This document shows, one piece after another, positions 36,613-47,400 of a DNA stretch of 64,000 nt. The notes under the pieces were generated by a model that was not told the origin of the DNA, ran no database searches, and was given only the letters and a program-made list of their open reading frames with translations. How positions within the stretch are numbered: the stretch's first letter is position 1; each line of letters opens with the position of its first letter. Source of the DNA: Hyphomicrobiaceae bacterium (lineage in GTDB: Bacteria; Pseudomonadota; Alphaproteobacteria; Rhizobiales; Hyphomicrobiaceae); contig WBUN01000028.1 of NCBI GenBank assembly GCA_008933705.1, positions 1-64,000 on the forward strand. The letters run 5' to 3'. Position numbers and translations under genes: made by a program.

Positions 36613-37335
36613 CTACGACGGCCCGCCGAGGCCGAGATAGCTTTCGACGATGCGAGGATCGGCGGCGAGGCTTGCCGCCGGGCCTTCGGCCGTTACCTCG
36701 CCCAGCTCCATGACGTAGGCGTGGTCGGCGGCATGCAGAGCCGCGCGCGCATTCTGCTCGACCAGCAGGATGGAGACGCCGGTCTTCTTCAGGCTCATGA
36801 TGATCTCGAAGATGTCGCGCACGATGAGCGGCGCCAGCCCGAGACTCGGCTCGTCCAGCATCAGCAGGCGCGGCCGGCCCATCAGTGCGCGGCCCATGGC
36901 CAGCATCTGGCGCTCGCCGCCCGAGAGCGTGCCGGCGAGCTGGCCGCGCCGCTCCCGCAGTCTCGGGAAGCGCGCGAATACCTCGGCGATGGAGCGGCTG
37001 CGCTCCACCGCCGTCGTGCGGAAGCCGCCAAGCAGAAGATTGTCCTCCACCGTCATGGAGCTGAACAGCTCACGCCGCTCCGGCACCAGCGCGAGGCCCA
37101 GTGCAACGCGCTCCTCGACGGAGTACCCATCGACGGCCGCGCCGTCGAAGGTCACGTGGCCGCCGGCCGGCAGCACGCCCATGACGGCGTTGAGCAGCGT
37201 GGTCTTGCCGGCCCCGTTCGCGCCGATGACAGTGACGATGCTGCCTGGCTGCACGGAAAGAGAGATGCCGTGCACCGCTTCCACCTTGCCGTAGGCGACG
37301 GTCATCGCCTCGAGCGCGAGGATCGACCGGGTCAT
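36613..37335 (-). CDS. livF: Liv-type ABC transporter ATP-binding protein LivF
   Basis: A 240-residue ATPase of the high-affinity Liv-type importer, on the cytoplasmic side of the membrane. Walker A is GANGAGKTT, the signature is LSGGERQ and Walker B is LLMLDEPSLGLAP, all in LivF-typical context. The frame is open upstream, but the ATG at MTRSILALEAMTVAYG overlaps the stop of the LivM-LivG fusion gene by four bases and gives the family length. It is the last gene of the livH-livMG-livF operon. Confidence 0.94.
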   Translation of the reverse strand: MTRSILALEAMTVAYGKVEAVHGISLSVQPGSIVTVIGANGAGKTTLLNAVMGVLPAGGHVTFDGAAVDGYSVEERVALGLALVPERRELFSSMTVEDNLLLGGFRTTAVERSRSIAEVFARFPRLRERRGQLAGTLSGGERQMLAMGRALMGRPRLLMLDEPSLGLAPLIVRDIFEIIMSLKKTGVSILLVEQNARAALHAADHAYVMELGEVTAEGPAASLAADPRIVESYLGLGGPS

Positions 37336-39098
37336 GCCACGCCTCCGAGATAGGCCTCGATGACAGCCGGATTGGCGCGCACGTCGGCGGGCTTGCCCTC
37401 GGCGATCTTGGTGCCGAAATCGACAACCACGAGGTGATCGGTGAGGCCCATGACGAAGCTCATGTCGTGCTCGACCAGCAGGATGGTCATGCCCTCGGAC
37501 TTGAGCTTGGCGAGCATGGCGGCAAGCTCGCGCTTCTCCATGTGCCGCAGGCCGGCGGCCGGCTCGTCGAGCAGCAAGAGCACGGGATCGAGGCACAGCG
37601 CCCGGGCGATCTCGACGATGCGCAGCTGCCCAAGCGAGAGGCTGCCGGCAGGCCTATGCATCTGCTCGGCGAGCCCGATGCGCTCGATCTGAGTGGCGGC
37701 TTCGTTGAGCAGGCGCCGCTCCTCGGCGCGATCAAGGCGGGCAAGACTTGCCAGCGAGCCCTTGCTTCCGCGCAGGTGCGCGCCAAGTGCGACATTGTCG
37801 AGCACGCTCATGTTGGACAGAACGTTGACGTGCTGGAACGTGCGGGCGATGCCGCGTCGCGCCACGGCCTGGGCGTGCTGGCTGTCGATGCGCTCGCCCT
37901 TGAAGCGGACCTCGCCGCCGGTTGGCCACAGCACGCCCGTGACCAGATTGAAGATGGTGCTCTTGCCGGCGCCATTGGGGCCAATGAGGCCGACGATCTC
38001 GCGCGAGCGCACGTCGAAGCTGACGTCGTTGACGGCGAGGAGGCCGCCGAAGGACTTGCGGGCGGACTTGAGACTGAGAAGGGGTTCGGCGGCGTCGGGC
38101 ATGGTCCGCCGGGGCAGCGGCTCCGCTGCGACGGGGCGCGGCGGTTGCTGGCGCGCCGGGAAGAGCGAGGCCAGCCACGGCCAAAGCCCTTCGCGCGCGG
38201 TCTGCAGCAGGACGACGAGCAGGAAGCCGAAGACGATCATCTCGTAATTGCCCTTGCTGCCGAAGAGCTGCGGCAGCAGCCGCTGCAGCTGGTCCTTGAG
38301 GATCGTGACGAGGCCGGAGCCGAGGATGGCGCCACCGACATGACCGGCACCGCCGAGAACCGCCATGAACAAATATTCGATGCCGGCGTTGATCCCGAAC
38401 GGAGTCTGGTTGACCGCCCTTTGCATGTGCGCAAAGAGCCAGCCCGAGATCGCCGCCAGGAGGGCGGAGTAGATGAACACGATGAGCTTCACGCGAAAGG
38501 TCTTTACGCCGAAGGACTCGGCTGCGACCGAGCCGCCGCGCAACGCACGAATGGCGCGTCCAACACGGGAATCGAGCAGGTTGTGGGTGGCGATGCCGGC
38601 CAGGAGCACGAATGTCCAGATGACGTAGTAGATGGCGCGGCTGTCGTAGAGGTCGTAGCCGGCGATGTTGAGCGGCGGAACGGCGATAAGGCCGTCGTGC
38701 TTGCCGAGTATCTCGAGCTCACCGAACAGGAAATAGAGACTGATGCCCCAGGCGATCGTGCCGAGCGGGAGATAGTGCCCCGACAGGCGCATGGTGACGA
38801 GGCCGAGGATCAACGCAACCACCCCCGTGATGAGCAGGGCGACAGGCAGCGTCACCCAGGGGGAAAAGCCGTAGGCAGTGGTGAGCAGGGCCGTCGTATA
38901 GGCGCCGAAGCCGCAGAATGCAGCCTGACCGAACGAGGTGAGCCCGCCGACTCCCGTCAGGAGCACCAGCCCCATCGCCACCAGGGAAGCGAGGCCGATG
39001 TTGTTGAGCAGCGTGATCCAGAATACAGGCACACCCGGAATGACGGGAACGAGCGCAGCGACGGCAACAAGGGCGAGAAGGATGGTGCGGCTGGACAC
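37332..39098 (-). CDS. fused Liv-type permease and ATPase (LivM-LivG)
   Basis: A 588-residue protein joining two normally separate subunits. Residues 1 to about 310 are a LivM permease with eight to ten helices (TSFGQAAFCGFGAY, FMAVLGGAGHVGGAILGS). A short proline-rich linker (PARQQPPRPVAAEP) leads to a LivG ATPase from about residue 340. Its Walker A is GPNGAGKST near 372, Walker B is LLLLDEPAAGL, and the signature is the variant LSLGQLRIVE. The frame runs open far upstream, but that stretch is antisense-like low-complexity. I choose the GTG that follows a GGGCGG site 11 bases after the livH stop. Confidence 0.92.
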   Translation of the reverse strand: MSSRTILLALVAVAALVPVIPGVPVFWITLLNNIGLASLVAMGLVLLTGVGGLTSFGQAAFCGFGAYTTALLTTAYGFSPWVTLPVALLITGVVALILGLVTMRLSGHYLPLGTIAWGISLYFLFGELEILGKHDGLIAVPPLNIAGYDLYDSRAIYYVIWTFVLLAGIATHNLLDSRVGRAIRALRGGSVAAESFGVKTFRVKLIVFIYSALLAAISGWLFAHMQRAVNQTPFGINAGIEYLFMAVLGGAGHVGGAILGSGLVTILKDQLQRLLPQLFGSKGNYEMIVFGFLLVVLLQTAREGLWPWLASLFPARQQPPRPVAAEPLPRRTMPDAAEPLLSLKSARKSFGGLLAVNDVSFDVRSREIVGLIGPNGAGKSTIFNLVTGVLWPTGGEVRFKGERIDSQHAQAVARRGIARTFQHVNVLSNMSVLDNVALGAHLRGSKGSLASLARLDRAEERRLLNEAATQIERIGLAEQMHRPAGSLSLGQLRIVEIARALCLDPVLLLLDEPAAGLRHMEKRELAAMLAKLKSEGMTILLVEHDMSFVMGLTDHLVVVDFGTKIAEGKPADVRANPAVIEAYLGGVA

Positions 39099-39109
39099 GG
39101 AAACCGCCC

Positions 39110-40147
39110 TCACTCGTCTTCTTCGACGTGAGTCGTGGTGAGCGATCGCACCAACAGAACCGGGATGATGATCAGGAAGACGATGATCTCCTTGAAAGCG
39201 GAAGCCCAGAACGAGGCGAAGGCCTCGACGATGCCGACGAAGACGGCGGCGGCGGCGGCCAAAGGATAGCTGACGAGCCCGCCGACGATGGCGGCGACGA
39301 AGCCTTTGAGGCCGATGAGGAACCCGGAGTCGTAGTAGATGGTCGTCACCGGCGCGATCAGCACGCCCGAGAACGCGCCTATCGCGGCCGCGATGAGGAA
39401 AGCAATCTGCCCGGAGAGAGCCGTCCGAATGCCTACCAGCCGGGCGCCGAGACGATTGACGGCGGTGGCGCGCAGCGCCTTGCCGAGAATGGTGCGGCCG
39501 AAGAATAGGTAGAGCGCAATCATCAAGCCGATCGCAGCGATGCAAATGGCGACGTTCTGGCCCGAGACCGGCAGAGGGCCGAGGGTGAAGCTCGCCCCGG
39601 ACAACGGCGCGGCGCGCAATCCTTCGGGGCCGAAGAACAGCAGGCACAGGCCCGTCATGGAGAGGTGCGCGGCGACGGCCGCAATCAGCAGGACGAGAAT
39701 GGAGGCTTCCGCAAGGGGCTGGAAGGCGATGCGGTAGAGATAGGGTCCCATGGGCGCGACGATGGCAATAGCCAGCAGCGCCTGCGGAAGGGGGCCGAGC
39801 TTCATCGGTGCCAGCCAGAGCGTAAGCAGCACGATGACGAGGGGCGGCACAACGTAAAGTAGGCCGAGACGACCGATCAGCTGCGCGCTCATGCGATTGC
39901 GACTGCTCCAACCTTCGACGAGCAGCGCGAGGCCCGCGAACACGATCAAGAGCCCAGCGGTGCCCGGAACCTTGCCGACGTCGAGCATGGCGAGCGTCAG
40001 CGCCCCGTAGGTGACGAACTCACCCTGCGGCACCAGGATTACGCGCGTGACCGCAAATACCAGAACCAGGGCAAGCGCCAGCAGCGCATAGACGGCCCCG
40101 TTTGTGATGCCGTCCTGTATGAGGAAGAGGACAATCGTTGAGTCCAT
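39110..40147 (-). CDS. livH: Liv-type ABC transporter permease LivH
   Basis: An inner-membrane permease of 345 residues with about eight to nine helices. The start [20 protein letters not shown], the segment [17 protein letters not shown] and the cytoplasmic loop [16 protein letters not shown] (the ATPase contact region) are typical of LivH. It is longer than E. coli LivH (308), mainly from an enlarged middle. It is the first gene of the minus-strand liv operon and diverges from a marR gene, sharing a 229-bp promoter region. Confidence 0.9.
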   Translation of the reverse strand: MDSTIVLFLIQDGITNGAVYALLALALVLVFAVTRVILVPQGEFVTYGALTLAMLDVGKVPGTAGLLIVFAGLALLVEGWSSRNRMSAQLIGRLGLLYVVPPLVIVLLTLWLAPMKLGPLPQALLAIAIVAPMGPYLYRIAFQPLAEASILVLLIAAVAAHLSMTGLCLLFFGPEGLRAAPLSGASFTLGPLPVSGQNVAICIAAIGLMIALYLFFGRTILGKALRATAVNRLGARLVGIRTALSGQIAFLIAAAIGAFSGVLIAPVTTIYYDSGFLIGLKGFVAAIVGGLVSYPLAAAAAVFVGIVEAFASFWASAFKEIIVFLIIIPVLLVRSLTTTHVEEDE

Positions 40148-40316
40148 GTGCGATGCCGGCTCCGCTGCGTTCGCGCGACTATATCGGACAGGATACCGCC
40201 TCGACCGCGGGCGAACCCGCGTTCGAGCTGTGGAAGCTGGCGTGACTGAGCAGGTAGCCGGCGACGACCGCTCTGCGAACCGGCAGCCTCATGGGGTCTC
40301 CCTTACGTCTTATTTT

Positions 40317-40335
40317 GTAGTCAGCAATAACAATT
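40317..40335. promoter_or_regulatory. candidate MarR operator between livH and marR
   Basis: GTAGTCAGCAATAACAATT shares the exact 10-mer AATAACAATT with the site before the liv binding-protein gene, and two thirds of the preceding half-site. A second palindrome, ATTAT-GATTT-ATAAT, follows directly. Together they lie about 45 bp before the marR start, suitable for autoregulation and for divergent control of livH. Binding is inferred. Confidence 0.5.
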
Positions 40336-40376
40336 ATGATTTATAATTTCAAGCAATTCAGGGAGACGCGCGACGG

Positions 40377-40922
40377 ATGCCCCCCGAGGCAGACAAGAAG
40401 ACCGCTACCGATGATCTGGATGTGCGCCTGGTGCGGACCGCTCGCGATGAGACCGGGCCGGCGGATGCCCCGGACAGCACTTCGGAGCAGCCAAGAGCCG
40501 ACGTTGGACCTCTCTCGCGCATGATCGGTTATGCGCTGAGGCGTGCACAGCTCGCCGTGTTCGACGAGGTGATCGCCAACTTCGCCGAGATCGACCTGCG
40601 GCCCGCGCAGTTCAGCGTGCTCGTGCTGCTCAATCACAGGCCGGGCCTCAAGCAGTCCGACGTTGCGGCCGCGCTCGGCATTCAGCGCGCCAATTTCGTG
40701 GTGCTGTTTGATGGGCTGGAAAGGCGTGGGCTGGCGCGACGAACCCCGGCGCCGAACGACCGCCGCTCCTATGCGCTGTTTCTCACCGACGCCGGCAAGG
40801 CCATGCTGGGGCGCGCCAGCGAGCTGGAAGCGAAGCACGAAGCCCGCCTCGATGCCTTGCTGGGCGAGGGCGGGCGCGAGCGCCTGCTGGAGCTGCTGGA
40901 GCGCGTGGCAAAGCTGAGGTAG
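40377..40922 (+). CDS. MarR family transcriptional regulator
   Basis: A 181-residue regulator. An N-terminal polar extension of about 45 residues precedes the MarR winged-helix domain. The recognition helix region is LKQSDVAAALGIQRANFVVL and the wing is LARRTPAPNDRRSYALFLTDAG. A C-terminal helix provides the dimer interface. It is transcribed divergently from livH, and AT-rich palindromes in its promoter recur before the liv binding-protein gene. By context it most likely controls the transporter in response to its substrate or a CoA derivative of it. Confidence 0.92.
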   Translation: MPPEADKKTATDDLDVRLVRTARDETGPADAPDSTSEQPRADVGPLSRMIGYALRRAQLAVFDEVIANFAEIDLRPAQFSVLVLLNHRPGLKQSDVAAALGIQRANFVVLFDGLERRGLARRTPAPNDRRSYALFLTDAGKAMLGRASELEAKHEARLDALLGEGGRERLLELLERVAKLR

Positions 40923-40980
40923 GCCGGGCCGCGGCCGCTCCTTGAATGCGGCGGTGGCATATCGCCGAGGGCGCTCGAAC

Positions 40981-41919
40981 TCACGGCCACTTCACCAGAG
41001 GCGGCATGGAGGAGAGGATCGAATCCACGTTGCCGCCCGTCTTGAGACCGAAAACCGTGCCGCGATCGTAGAGCAGGTTGAACTCGACATAGCGGCCGCG
41101 GCGGATGAGCTGCTCCTCACGCTCGGCATCGCCCCAGGCCTGGGCGAAGTTACGCCGCACGAGCTCAGGATAGACGTTCAGGAAAGCCCGGCCGACATCC
41201 TGCGTGAAGGCGAAGGCCGCCTCCCACCCTCCCTGGTCGTCAGAGGGGCTGAGATAGTCGTAGAAGATGCCGCCGATGCCGCGCATCTCGTTGCGGTGCG
41301 GCAAGTAGAAGTACTCGTCGCACCACTGCTTGTAGCGGGCGTAGTCGGCCACCGCATGGGGCGCGCATGCGGCCTGCATGGCAGCGTGGAACGCCACACT
41401 GTCCGCATCCTCCTGCGTGCGGCGCTTCATGAGAACAGGCGTGAGGTCGCCCCCGCCGCCGAACCACCATTTGCTGGTGACCACCATGCGCGTGTTCATG
41501 TGCGCCGCCGGCACGTTCGGGTTTTGTGGATGCACGATGAGCGACACGCCCGAAGCCCAGAAGCGGGGGTCTTCCTCGGCACCTGGGATCTGCTTGCGAA
41601 ACTCCGGTGCGAACTCGCCATGCACGGTCGAGGTGTGGACGCCCGCCTTCTCGAAGACCCGGCCGTGCAGCATGCTCATGATGCCGCCGCCGCCCGGAGC
41701 ACCGCTGTGATCCGTCCGCGTCCAGGGGGTGCGCGCAAACCGGCCGGGCGGCATCGCAGCAAGCGGTGCGCCGGACGGCAGATCTGCTTCAACCCTTTCA
41801 AAGGCCGCGCACAAATCGTCTCGCAGGGTCTCGAACCAAGCTTTCGCCTGCTCCCGCCAACGATCGATTGTTTCCGCAGGTTCGCGCATCTTGCCGGGCT
41901 CGTGTGCTGTGGTGGTCAT
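40981..41919 (-). CDS. hemF: oxygen-dependent coproporphyrinogen III oxidase
   Basis: HemF decarboxylates coproporphyrinogen III to protoporphyrinogen IX using O2, in the cytoplasm, late in heme synthesis. The signature [15 protein letters not shown], the [11 protein letters not shown] loop, the [15 protein letters not shown] segment and the end [19 protein letters not shown] are intact. At 312 residues the length is normal. The frame allows an ATG 11 codons earlier; [10 protein letters not shown] is preferred as closer to the usual length. It is convergent with marR and divergent from the ABC exporter gene. Confidence 0.95.
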   Translation of the reverse strand: MTTTAHEPGKMREPAETIDRWREQAKAWFETLRDDLCAAFERVEADLPSGAPLAAMPPGRFARTPWTRTDHSGAPGGGGIMSMLHGRVFEKAGVHTSTVHGEFAPEFRKQIPGAEEDPRFWASGVSLIVHPQNPNVPAAHMNTRMVVTSKWWFGGGGDLTPVLMKRRTQEDADSVAFHAAMQAACAPHAVADYARYKQWCDEYFYLPHRNEMRGIGGIFYDYLSPSDDQGGWEAAFAFTQDVGRAFLNVYPELVRRNFAQAWGDAEREEQLIRRGRYVEFNLLYDRGTVFGLKTGGNVDSILSSMPPLVKWP

Positions 41920-42041
41920 GCTTTGGCCAAGGTCTATCGTTAGCGCTCGCAACCCTTATCGAGCAATATGCACGCGACCGCGCCCGGCAGGCCATGTGCC
42001 GGGGCGCGAACGCGTCTCTTCGCGTCCGAGGCGACAGACCC

Positions 42042-43907
42042 ATGTTTCGCTGGTTCGAAACGCGCATCGAGGCATTCCCGGCGGACGCCCCAGGGCGGCC
42101 GCCGGAAACGCTGTTCGCATTCTACATGTACTTCATCAGGCCGGTCTGGCCGGCGTTCGCCGTGTTGCTGGTGGCAGGCCTGCTCGGCTCGCTGATCGAG
42201 GTTGCGCTGCTGGCATTCGTCGGCAGTCTGGTCGACCTGATGAGAGCGGCGCCAACACCGGCAACCTTCATGAGCGATCACGGCATGACGCTGCTGTGGA
42301 TGGCGTTCGTGGCGCTGATCGCCCGGCCGGCCGTGTCGACGATTCACGACCTGATCAAGAACCAGATGATCGCCGGTCCGGTGACGAACCGCGTGCGCTG
42401 GCTCACACATCGCTACGTGCTGCGGCAGAGCCTTGGGTTCTTCCAGAACGATTTCGCCGGCCGCGTCGCCAACAAGGTGATGCAGGCGGCACCGGCGCTG
42501 CGGGAATCCGTGGTGCAGCTGATCGATGCCATCTGGTATGCGGCCGTCCAGTGGATCGGCGCGGCCGTCATCTTTGCGACGGCGGATTGGCGCCTGCTCA
42601 TTCCGCTGTTCGTATGGCTCGCGGCCTATGTCGGCGCCCTCATCGTGTTCGTGCCGCGCATCAAGGAGCGCTCCACCGAGGCGGCCGAGGCGCGCTCGAC
42701 GCTGGTCGGGCGCATCGTCGACAGCTACACGAACATCCTGACCGTCAAGCTGTTCGCGCACGCCGAGCGCGAGGATGCGCACGCCCGCGGCGCCTTGCAG
42801 GAGCAGATGGGCAAGTGGCAGGCCTCGCTGCGCATCGTCACGACCATGGAGCTGGCCCTCTACACGCTCAATGGCATGCTGATCGTTGGCGCCAGCGGGC
42901 TGGCCATCTGGCTTTGGAGCCACGGAGAGGTGACCGTCGGCGCCATCGCCGTGATAATCGGCCTCGTCATGCGCATCGTCAACATGTCGGGCTGGATCCT
43001 GTGGGTCATCGCCGGCATCTTCGAGAACATCGGCGTCGTGCAGGAGGGCATGGAGACCATAAGCCGGCCCAACCAAGTGGTTGATCGGCCGGGGAGCCAG
43101 CCTTTGCGCGTCGACAGGGGCGAAATCCGCTTCGAGCATGTCAGCTTCCACTACGGGCAACGTGTCGGCGCTGGGACGGCTCGGCCGGGCGGGATCATCC
43201 ACGACTTCTCGCTGGTCATCCGGCCGGGCGAGAAGGTCGGCCTGGTTGGACGCTCGGGGGCAGGCAAGTCGACGTTGGTCAACCTGCTGCTGCGCTTCTA
43301 CGACCTGGAGGCCGGGCGCATCGTGATCGACGGGCAGAACATCGCCGACGTGACGCAGGACAGCCTGCGTGCGCAGATCGGCATGGTGACGCAGGACACC
43401 TCGCTTCTGCATCGTTCCGTGCGCGAGAACATCCTCTACGGCCGCCCCGGCGCGGGTGAGGCGGCGGCGATCATGGCCGCGCGCAAGGCACAGGCGGATG
43501 AGTTCATCGGCGGGCTCGAGGACATGAAGGGGCGCCGGGGCTACCAAGCGCACGTTGGCGAGCGCGGCGTGAAGCTGTCCGGCGGGCAGCGGCAGCGCAT
43601 CGCTATCGCGCGTGTACTTCTGAAGGATGCGCCGATCCTGATCCTGGACGAGGCAACGAGCGCGCTCGATTCTGAAGTGGAGTCGGCCATCCAGGAGCAG
43701 CTCTTCAATCTGATGGCAGGCAAGACCGTGATCGCTATCGCGCACCGCCTGTCGACGATCGCCGTCATGGACCGTCTGGTCATCATGGACCAGGGGCGCA
43801 TCGTGGAGAGCGGTAGCCACGCGGAGCTCTTGAAGCGAGGCGAGCTCTATGCGGAGCTGTGGGCGCGGCAATCGGGCGGCTTCCTGGCCAAGGAAGCAGC
43901 CGAGTAA
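42042..43907 (+). CDS. ABC exporter, fused permease and ATPase
   Basis: A half-transporter of 621 residues. The N-terminal membrane domain (about residues 20-310, six helices) is followed by an ATPase domain with Walker A GRSGAGKST, signature KLSGGQRQRIAIARV and Walker B ILILDEATSALD; the H-loop is AHRLSTI. It probably works as a homodimer. An insertion RVGAGTARPGG sits in the A-loop region of the ATPase. The substrate is unknown; the family includes lipid, peptide and drug exporters. The frame is open upstream, but the ATG at MFRWFETR follows GAGGCGAC and gives the normal length. Confidence 0.92.
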   Translation: MFRWFETRIEAFPADAPGRPPETLFAFYMYFIRPVWPAFAVLLVAGLLGSLIEVALLAFVGSLVDLMRAAPTPATFMSDHGMTLLWMAFVALIARPAVSTIHDLIKNQMIAGPVTNRVRWLTHRYVLRQSLGFFQNDFAGRVANKVMQAAPALRESVVQLIDAIWYAAVQWIGAAVIFATADWRLLIPLFVWLAAYVGALIVFVPRIKERSTEAAEARSTLVGRIVDSYTNILTVKLFAHAEREDAHARGALQEQMGKWQASLRIVTTMELALYTLNGMLIVGASGLAIWLWSHGEVTVGAIAVIIGLVMRIVNMSGWILWVIAGIFENIGVVQEGMETISRPNQVVDRPGSQPLRVDRGEIRFEHVSFHYGQRVGAGTARPGGIIHDFSLVIRPGEKVGLVGRSGAGKSTLVNLLLRFYDLEAGRIVIDGQNIADVTQDSLRAQIGMVTQDTSLLHRSVRENILYGRPGAGEAAAIMAARKAQADEFIGGLEDMKGRRGYQAHVGERGVKLSGGQRQRIAIARVLLKDAPILILDEATSALDSEVESAIQEQLFNLMAGKTVIAIAHRLSTIAVMDRLVIMDQGRIVESGSHAELLKRGELYAELWARQSGGFLAKEAAE

Positions 43908-43913
43908 CGCAAA

Positions 43914-43939
43914 GGGCCTCGGGATCGCTCCCGGGGCCC
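43914..43939. terminator. bidirectional hairpin between the ABC exporter and trxA genes
   Basis: GGGCCTCGGGA and TCCCGGGGCCC form an 11-bp stem with one GU pair and a TCGC loop. It lies between convergent genes. The minus strand continues TTTGCG and the plus strand GTCTCT, so T-runs are weak on both sides. It probably ends both transcripts. Confidence 0.55.
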
Positions 43940-44016
43940 GTCTCTGCTGAGACACATCGAGGTGCTCTGCGTGATGTGACTGTGCCGGCCTTGCGGGGCC
44001 GATCAGGCGCGCTCGA

Positions 44017-44349
44017 TCAGATGGCGCCGTTGATCCAGTCGTGCAGCTGCTTCTTCTGCACCAGTGCGCCGACACGCTGCGCGGCCACCTGACCGTTCTT
44101 GAAGATCATCAGCGTCGGCATGGCCTGGATGCGATACTGCTGCGTGATGCCGGGGTTCCGGTCGACATCGATCTTGGCGACCTTGACCTTGCCCTTCAAC
44201 TCCGCTGCAACCTGCTCGAGAGCCGGCGCCATCGCCTTGCACGGCCCACACCAATCGGCAAAGAAGTCTACCACTACGGGCTCGGAAGACTGCAGAACGT
44301 CCTTCTCGAAGCTTGCGTCCGAAACAGAAAAGGTCGCTCCACCCGCCAT
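44017..44349 (-). CDS. trxA: thioredoxin
   Basis: A 110-residue thioredoxin with the active site WCGPC in FFADWCGPCKAMAP and the cis-proline in IQAMPTLMIF. It reduces disulfides of cytoplasmic proteins such as ribonucleotide reductase. It lies 69 bp after addA on the same strand and is probably the last gene of the divL-to-addA operon, although it may have its own promoter in that gap. Confidence 0.96.
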   Translation of the reverse strand: MAGGATFSVSDASFEKDVLQSSEPVVVDFFADWCGPCKAMAPALEQVAAELKGKVKVAKIDVDRNPGITQQYRIQAMPTLMIFKNGQVAAQRVGALVQKKQLHDWINGAI

Positions 44350-44418
44350 GGGTCAGTCTCCTTGTGATCGCCCGAAGGGGCCCGGGAATATGCTGGCCGG
44401 AACGTAGGAAGCCCCCTC

Positions 44419-47400
44419 TCACCCGTCAAGGCTTGCGGGATCAAGTTCCCAGAGGCTGCGCTCAAAGGTATCGAGCACATCGTCGGCTATCTCCATGATT
44501 CGCGGCCCGTCGGTCCACAAGATGGCGGCTCGGACACGCTTGCGCGGGAAGATGCGCTGGATAGCGAGCCGGTATGCGGCAAGTTGTAGTAGGTAGGCTT
44601 CGGCAACCCGTGCGGGGTCGCTGGGGGCCGGTCGGTTGGTCTTGTAGTCGACGATCAGCACCGAATCATCATGCACGGCCAAGCGATCGATCTTGCCGGT
44701 GAGCCGCAACGCCGGGCCGGTGCCGCTCATGCGCGGCACTTCTGCCGCAATGGCGACTTCCGCACGGCTGTCCCGAGCGAAGAGCGGAGCGAACTCCGGA
44801 TGGCGCAGCACCGCCAGCGTCTCGGCGATGAGGCCCTTGCGCGCCGCCTTCGACATTCCCGTCTCGCGCACGGCAAGCAGAGCCTCTGCACCCGCTGGCC
44901 AGCCCTCCGGCGGCAGCATGGGCAGATGCTCGAGCAGCGCGTGGATCAGCGTGCCGCGCAGGAAGCGGCTTTTGTCGGTCAGCACCGTCGGGCCGATGAC
45001 GGCTGGCTCGGTATACCGCCGATGCGGCGGATCGACCGGCTCCCCGGCGGCGTCGGTCTTGAGCGGCGCCAGCCGCGAAGGGACGAGCGGGATGGTGAGC
45101 ATCGGCTCCTGCGGTGCCGGCTGCTTTGCCCAGGCCGGCAGAGGCACCTTGCCTTGCTCGGCCGCAGCCTTGGCCTTGCCCACCTCGGGCTTTGCGGACT
45201 GGCCCGTCTTCAGGCGCCAGAGCACGCGCCCATCTGCTTCGCGAACCTCTCGCAACTCGCCATCTAGGCCGTCCTTGATCAGGTGATACCAGCAGTTCTG
45301 CGGCGGTGGAATCCGTCCTTCGAATCCCGCCACGTACAGGCGGTCGCGCGCCCGCGTCAGGGCGACATAGAGCAGTCGGTTTCTCTCTTCCGCGTCGGCA
45401 ATCTCGGCAGCGCTGCGCGCCTGCTGCACGGCATCGACGCTGCTCGAGCCCTTCACCGGCCAAAGGAACGGTGGCGGCGCGCCAATCGGACGTACCGCGT
45501 CTTCGAGCCGCAGCAGGCTGCCCGGACGGCGCCCCGATTTGGTCGAGCACGTATCGGGCAGGAACACGATCGGCGCCTCCAGACCCTTGGCGCCGTGCAC
45601 GGTCATCACCCGCACCTCGTTCCTGCCCTGCTCCATGTCGCGCTTGATCTCGCGCTGACCCTGTCTCAGCCAGCAGAGGAAGCCTTGCAGCGACGGCGGC
45701 GCGCCGTCATCGTAGGCGAGCGCCAGATTGAGGAACTCGTCGATTGCGTCTGCCGCCTCGGCACCAAGGCGCTGCAGCATGCGGGTTCGCATGTCCTGGC
45801 CATCGAGCAGCGCCGAATAGAACTCGAACGGCGGCACCCGATCGGCCCGGGCGCGCCAGCCACGCAGGGTCTCTGCCGCAATCCGGAAACGTTCGCTTGC
45901 GGTGGCGCGCGCAAGCAGCTCCCGCCAAAGCGAGCCCTTGCGCATCGGTGCCAGCTCGATCAGGTCGCTGTCGTCGAGACCGATCAGCGGGGATTTGAGG
46001 ACCGCCGCCAACGCCAAGTCGTCGTCCGGCAGGGTGACGAAATCGCCGAGCGCCATGAGATCCTGCACGGCGATCTGCTCCAACAACAGCAGCCGGTCGG
46101 CGCCGGCAACCGGGATGCCGCGCGCCTTGAGTGCGGAAACAACGGCAGGGGCAAAGGGCGCACGCTTGCGCACGAGTATCAATATGTCGCCGGCGCCGAT
46201 CGGGCGCCCCTGCGATTCCAGGATCTCACCCGACCTCAACCAGCCCTGGATGGTCACGGCGACACGGGTCGCCAGCCTTGCAACAGGCGATGAGGCGCTT
46301 TCATCTTCCAGCGGCGCCCAAGGTTCGGGGCGGTCGACGCTGTCCGGCTTTTCGGTGGGCCAGATCTCGATCAGTCCAGCGTGCCCGGCGCGGTGCGCGA
46401 TGTGCCTGATCTCCTCCTTCGCGGCCGTCAGGCCGGGCGTGCGGCCGGCGTCGGCGAAGATGCGGTCCACCGCCAGCAGCAGCGGCTCGACCGTGCGGAA
46501 GGAGAGCGTCATCGGCACCCGCTGCCATTGGAGGCGCGCACGCTCAGCTTGCACGGCGAACGCCCTGCCGACCTCGGCGAACATGTGCGGTGCCGCGCCC
46601 TGGAAGCCGTAGATCGATTGCTTCTCGTCGCCGACTGCAAACAGCGTGCGCACCACGTCGCGCGCGCCGCTGCCGGAGAAGAACTCGTTCGCCAGCGAGC
46701 GGATCACCTGCCACTGGATGGGGCTCGTGTCCTGCGCCTCGTCGACCAGGATGTGATCGAGCCCGCCGTCAAGCTTGTAGAGCACCCATTCGACCGCCTC
46801 AGACGTCGCCAGCAACGTCGAGGCCCTGACGATGAGGTCGTCGAAATCGAGCGCTGCGCGGCGGGCCTTTGCGCTGGCATAGCGCTGCATCACCGCGCTG
46901 CCGAGCCGCAGAAGCGCTATCGTCGCATCGAGCAGGCCAAGCTTGGCCCGCAGCATGCGCAGCTCCGCAAACGCGTCTTGCGCCCGCGCCAGCAGCGGCT
47001 CCACATCCGGGTGCTGCGCTGCAAGCGGCTTGGTCACCAGAGACTTGCGCGGCTCGCCCGCGCTCGTAAGAAGAAGGTCGGCCAGAGCCTGTCTGCGTGC
47101 GGCGGGGCCGCCGGCGCCGAGCACGGCCGCCACGCGCGCGGAAGCTTTGCGGTCGTTGGCGGAGCCCGAGTCGAGCACGTCGCGCAAGCGGGTCAACTCT
47201 GCTCGGGAGAGCAACGCATCGATCCGGTCGTCGATCTCCTCGATGGATGCGTCGGAGTCGAGGCCCAGAGCGGAGCGGTAGATCTGCTCGGCTCCCGCAA
47301 AATTCTCATCCGCATCGTCATCCAGTCGCGCGGCAGCATCGAGCCAATCGCGCTCGCGCAGCACCTCGCCGAGCAAGGCGTCGAAGTCCGTCTCGCTGGC

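Noticed and set aside
37434-39131. Plus-strand frame of 565 codons opposite the liv genes
   Set aside because: Acidic, low-complexity shadow of the LivM-LivG gene.
39099-39911. Upstream extension of the LivM-LivG frame (270 codons)
   Set aside because: It overlaps livH in another frame, is Arg/His-rich and has no similarity to permeases; a GTG with ribosome site gives the natural start.
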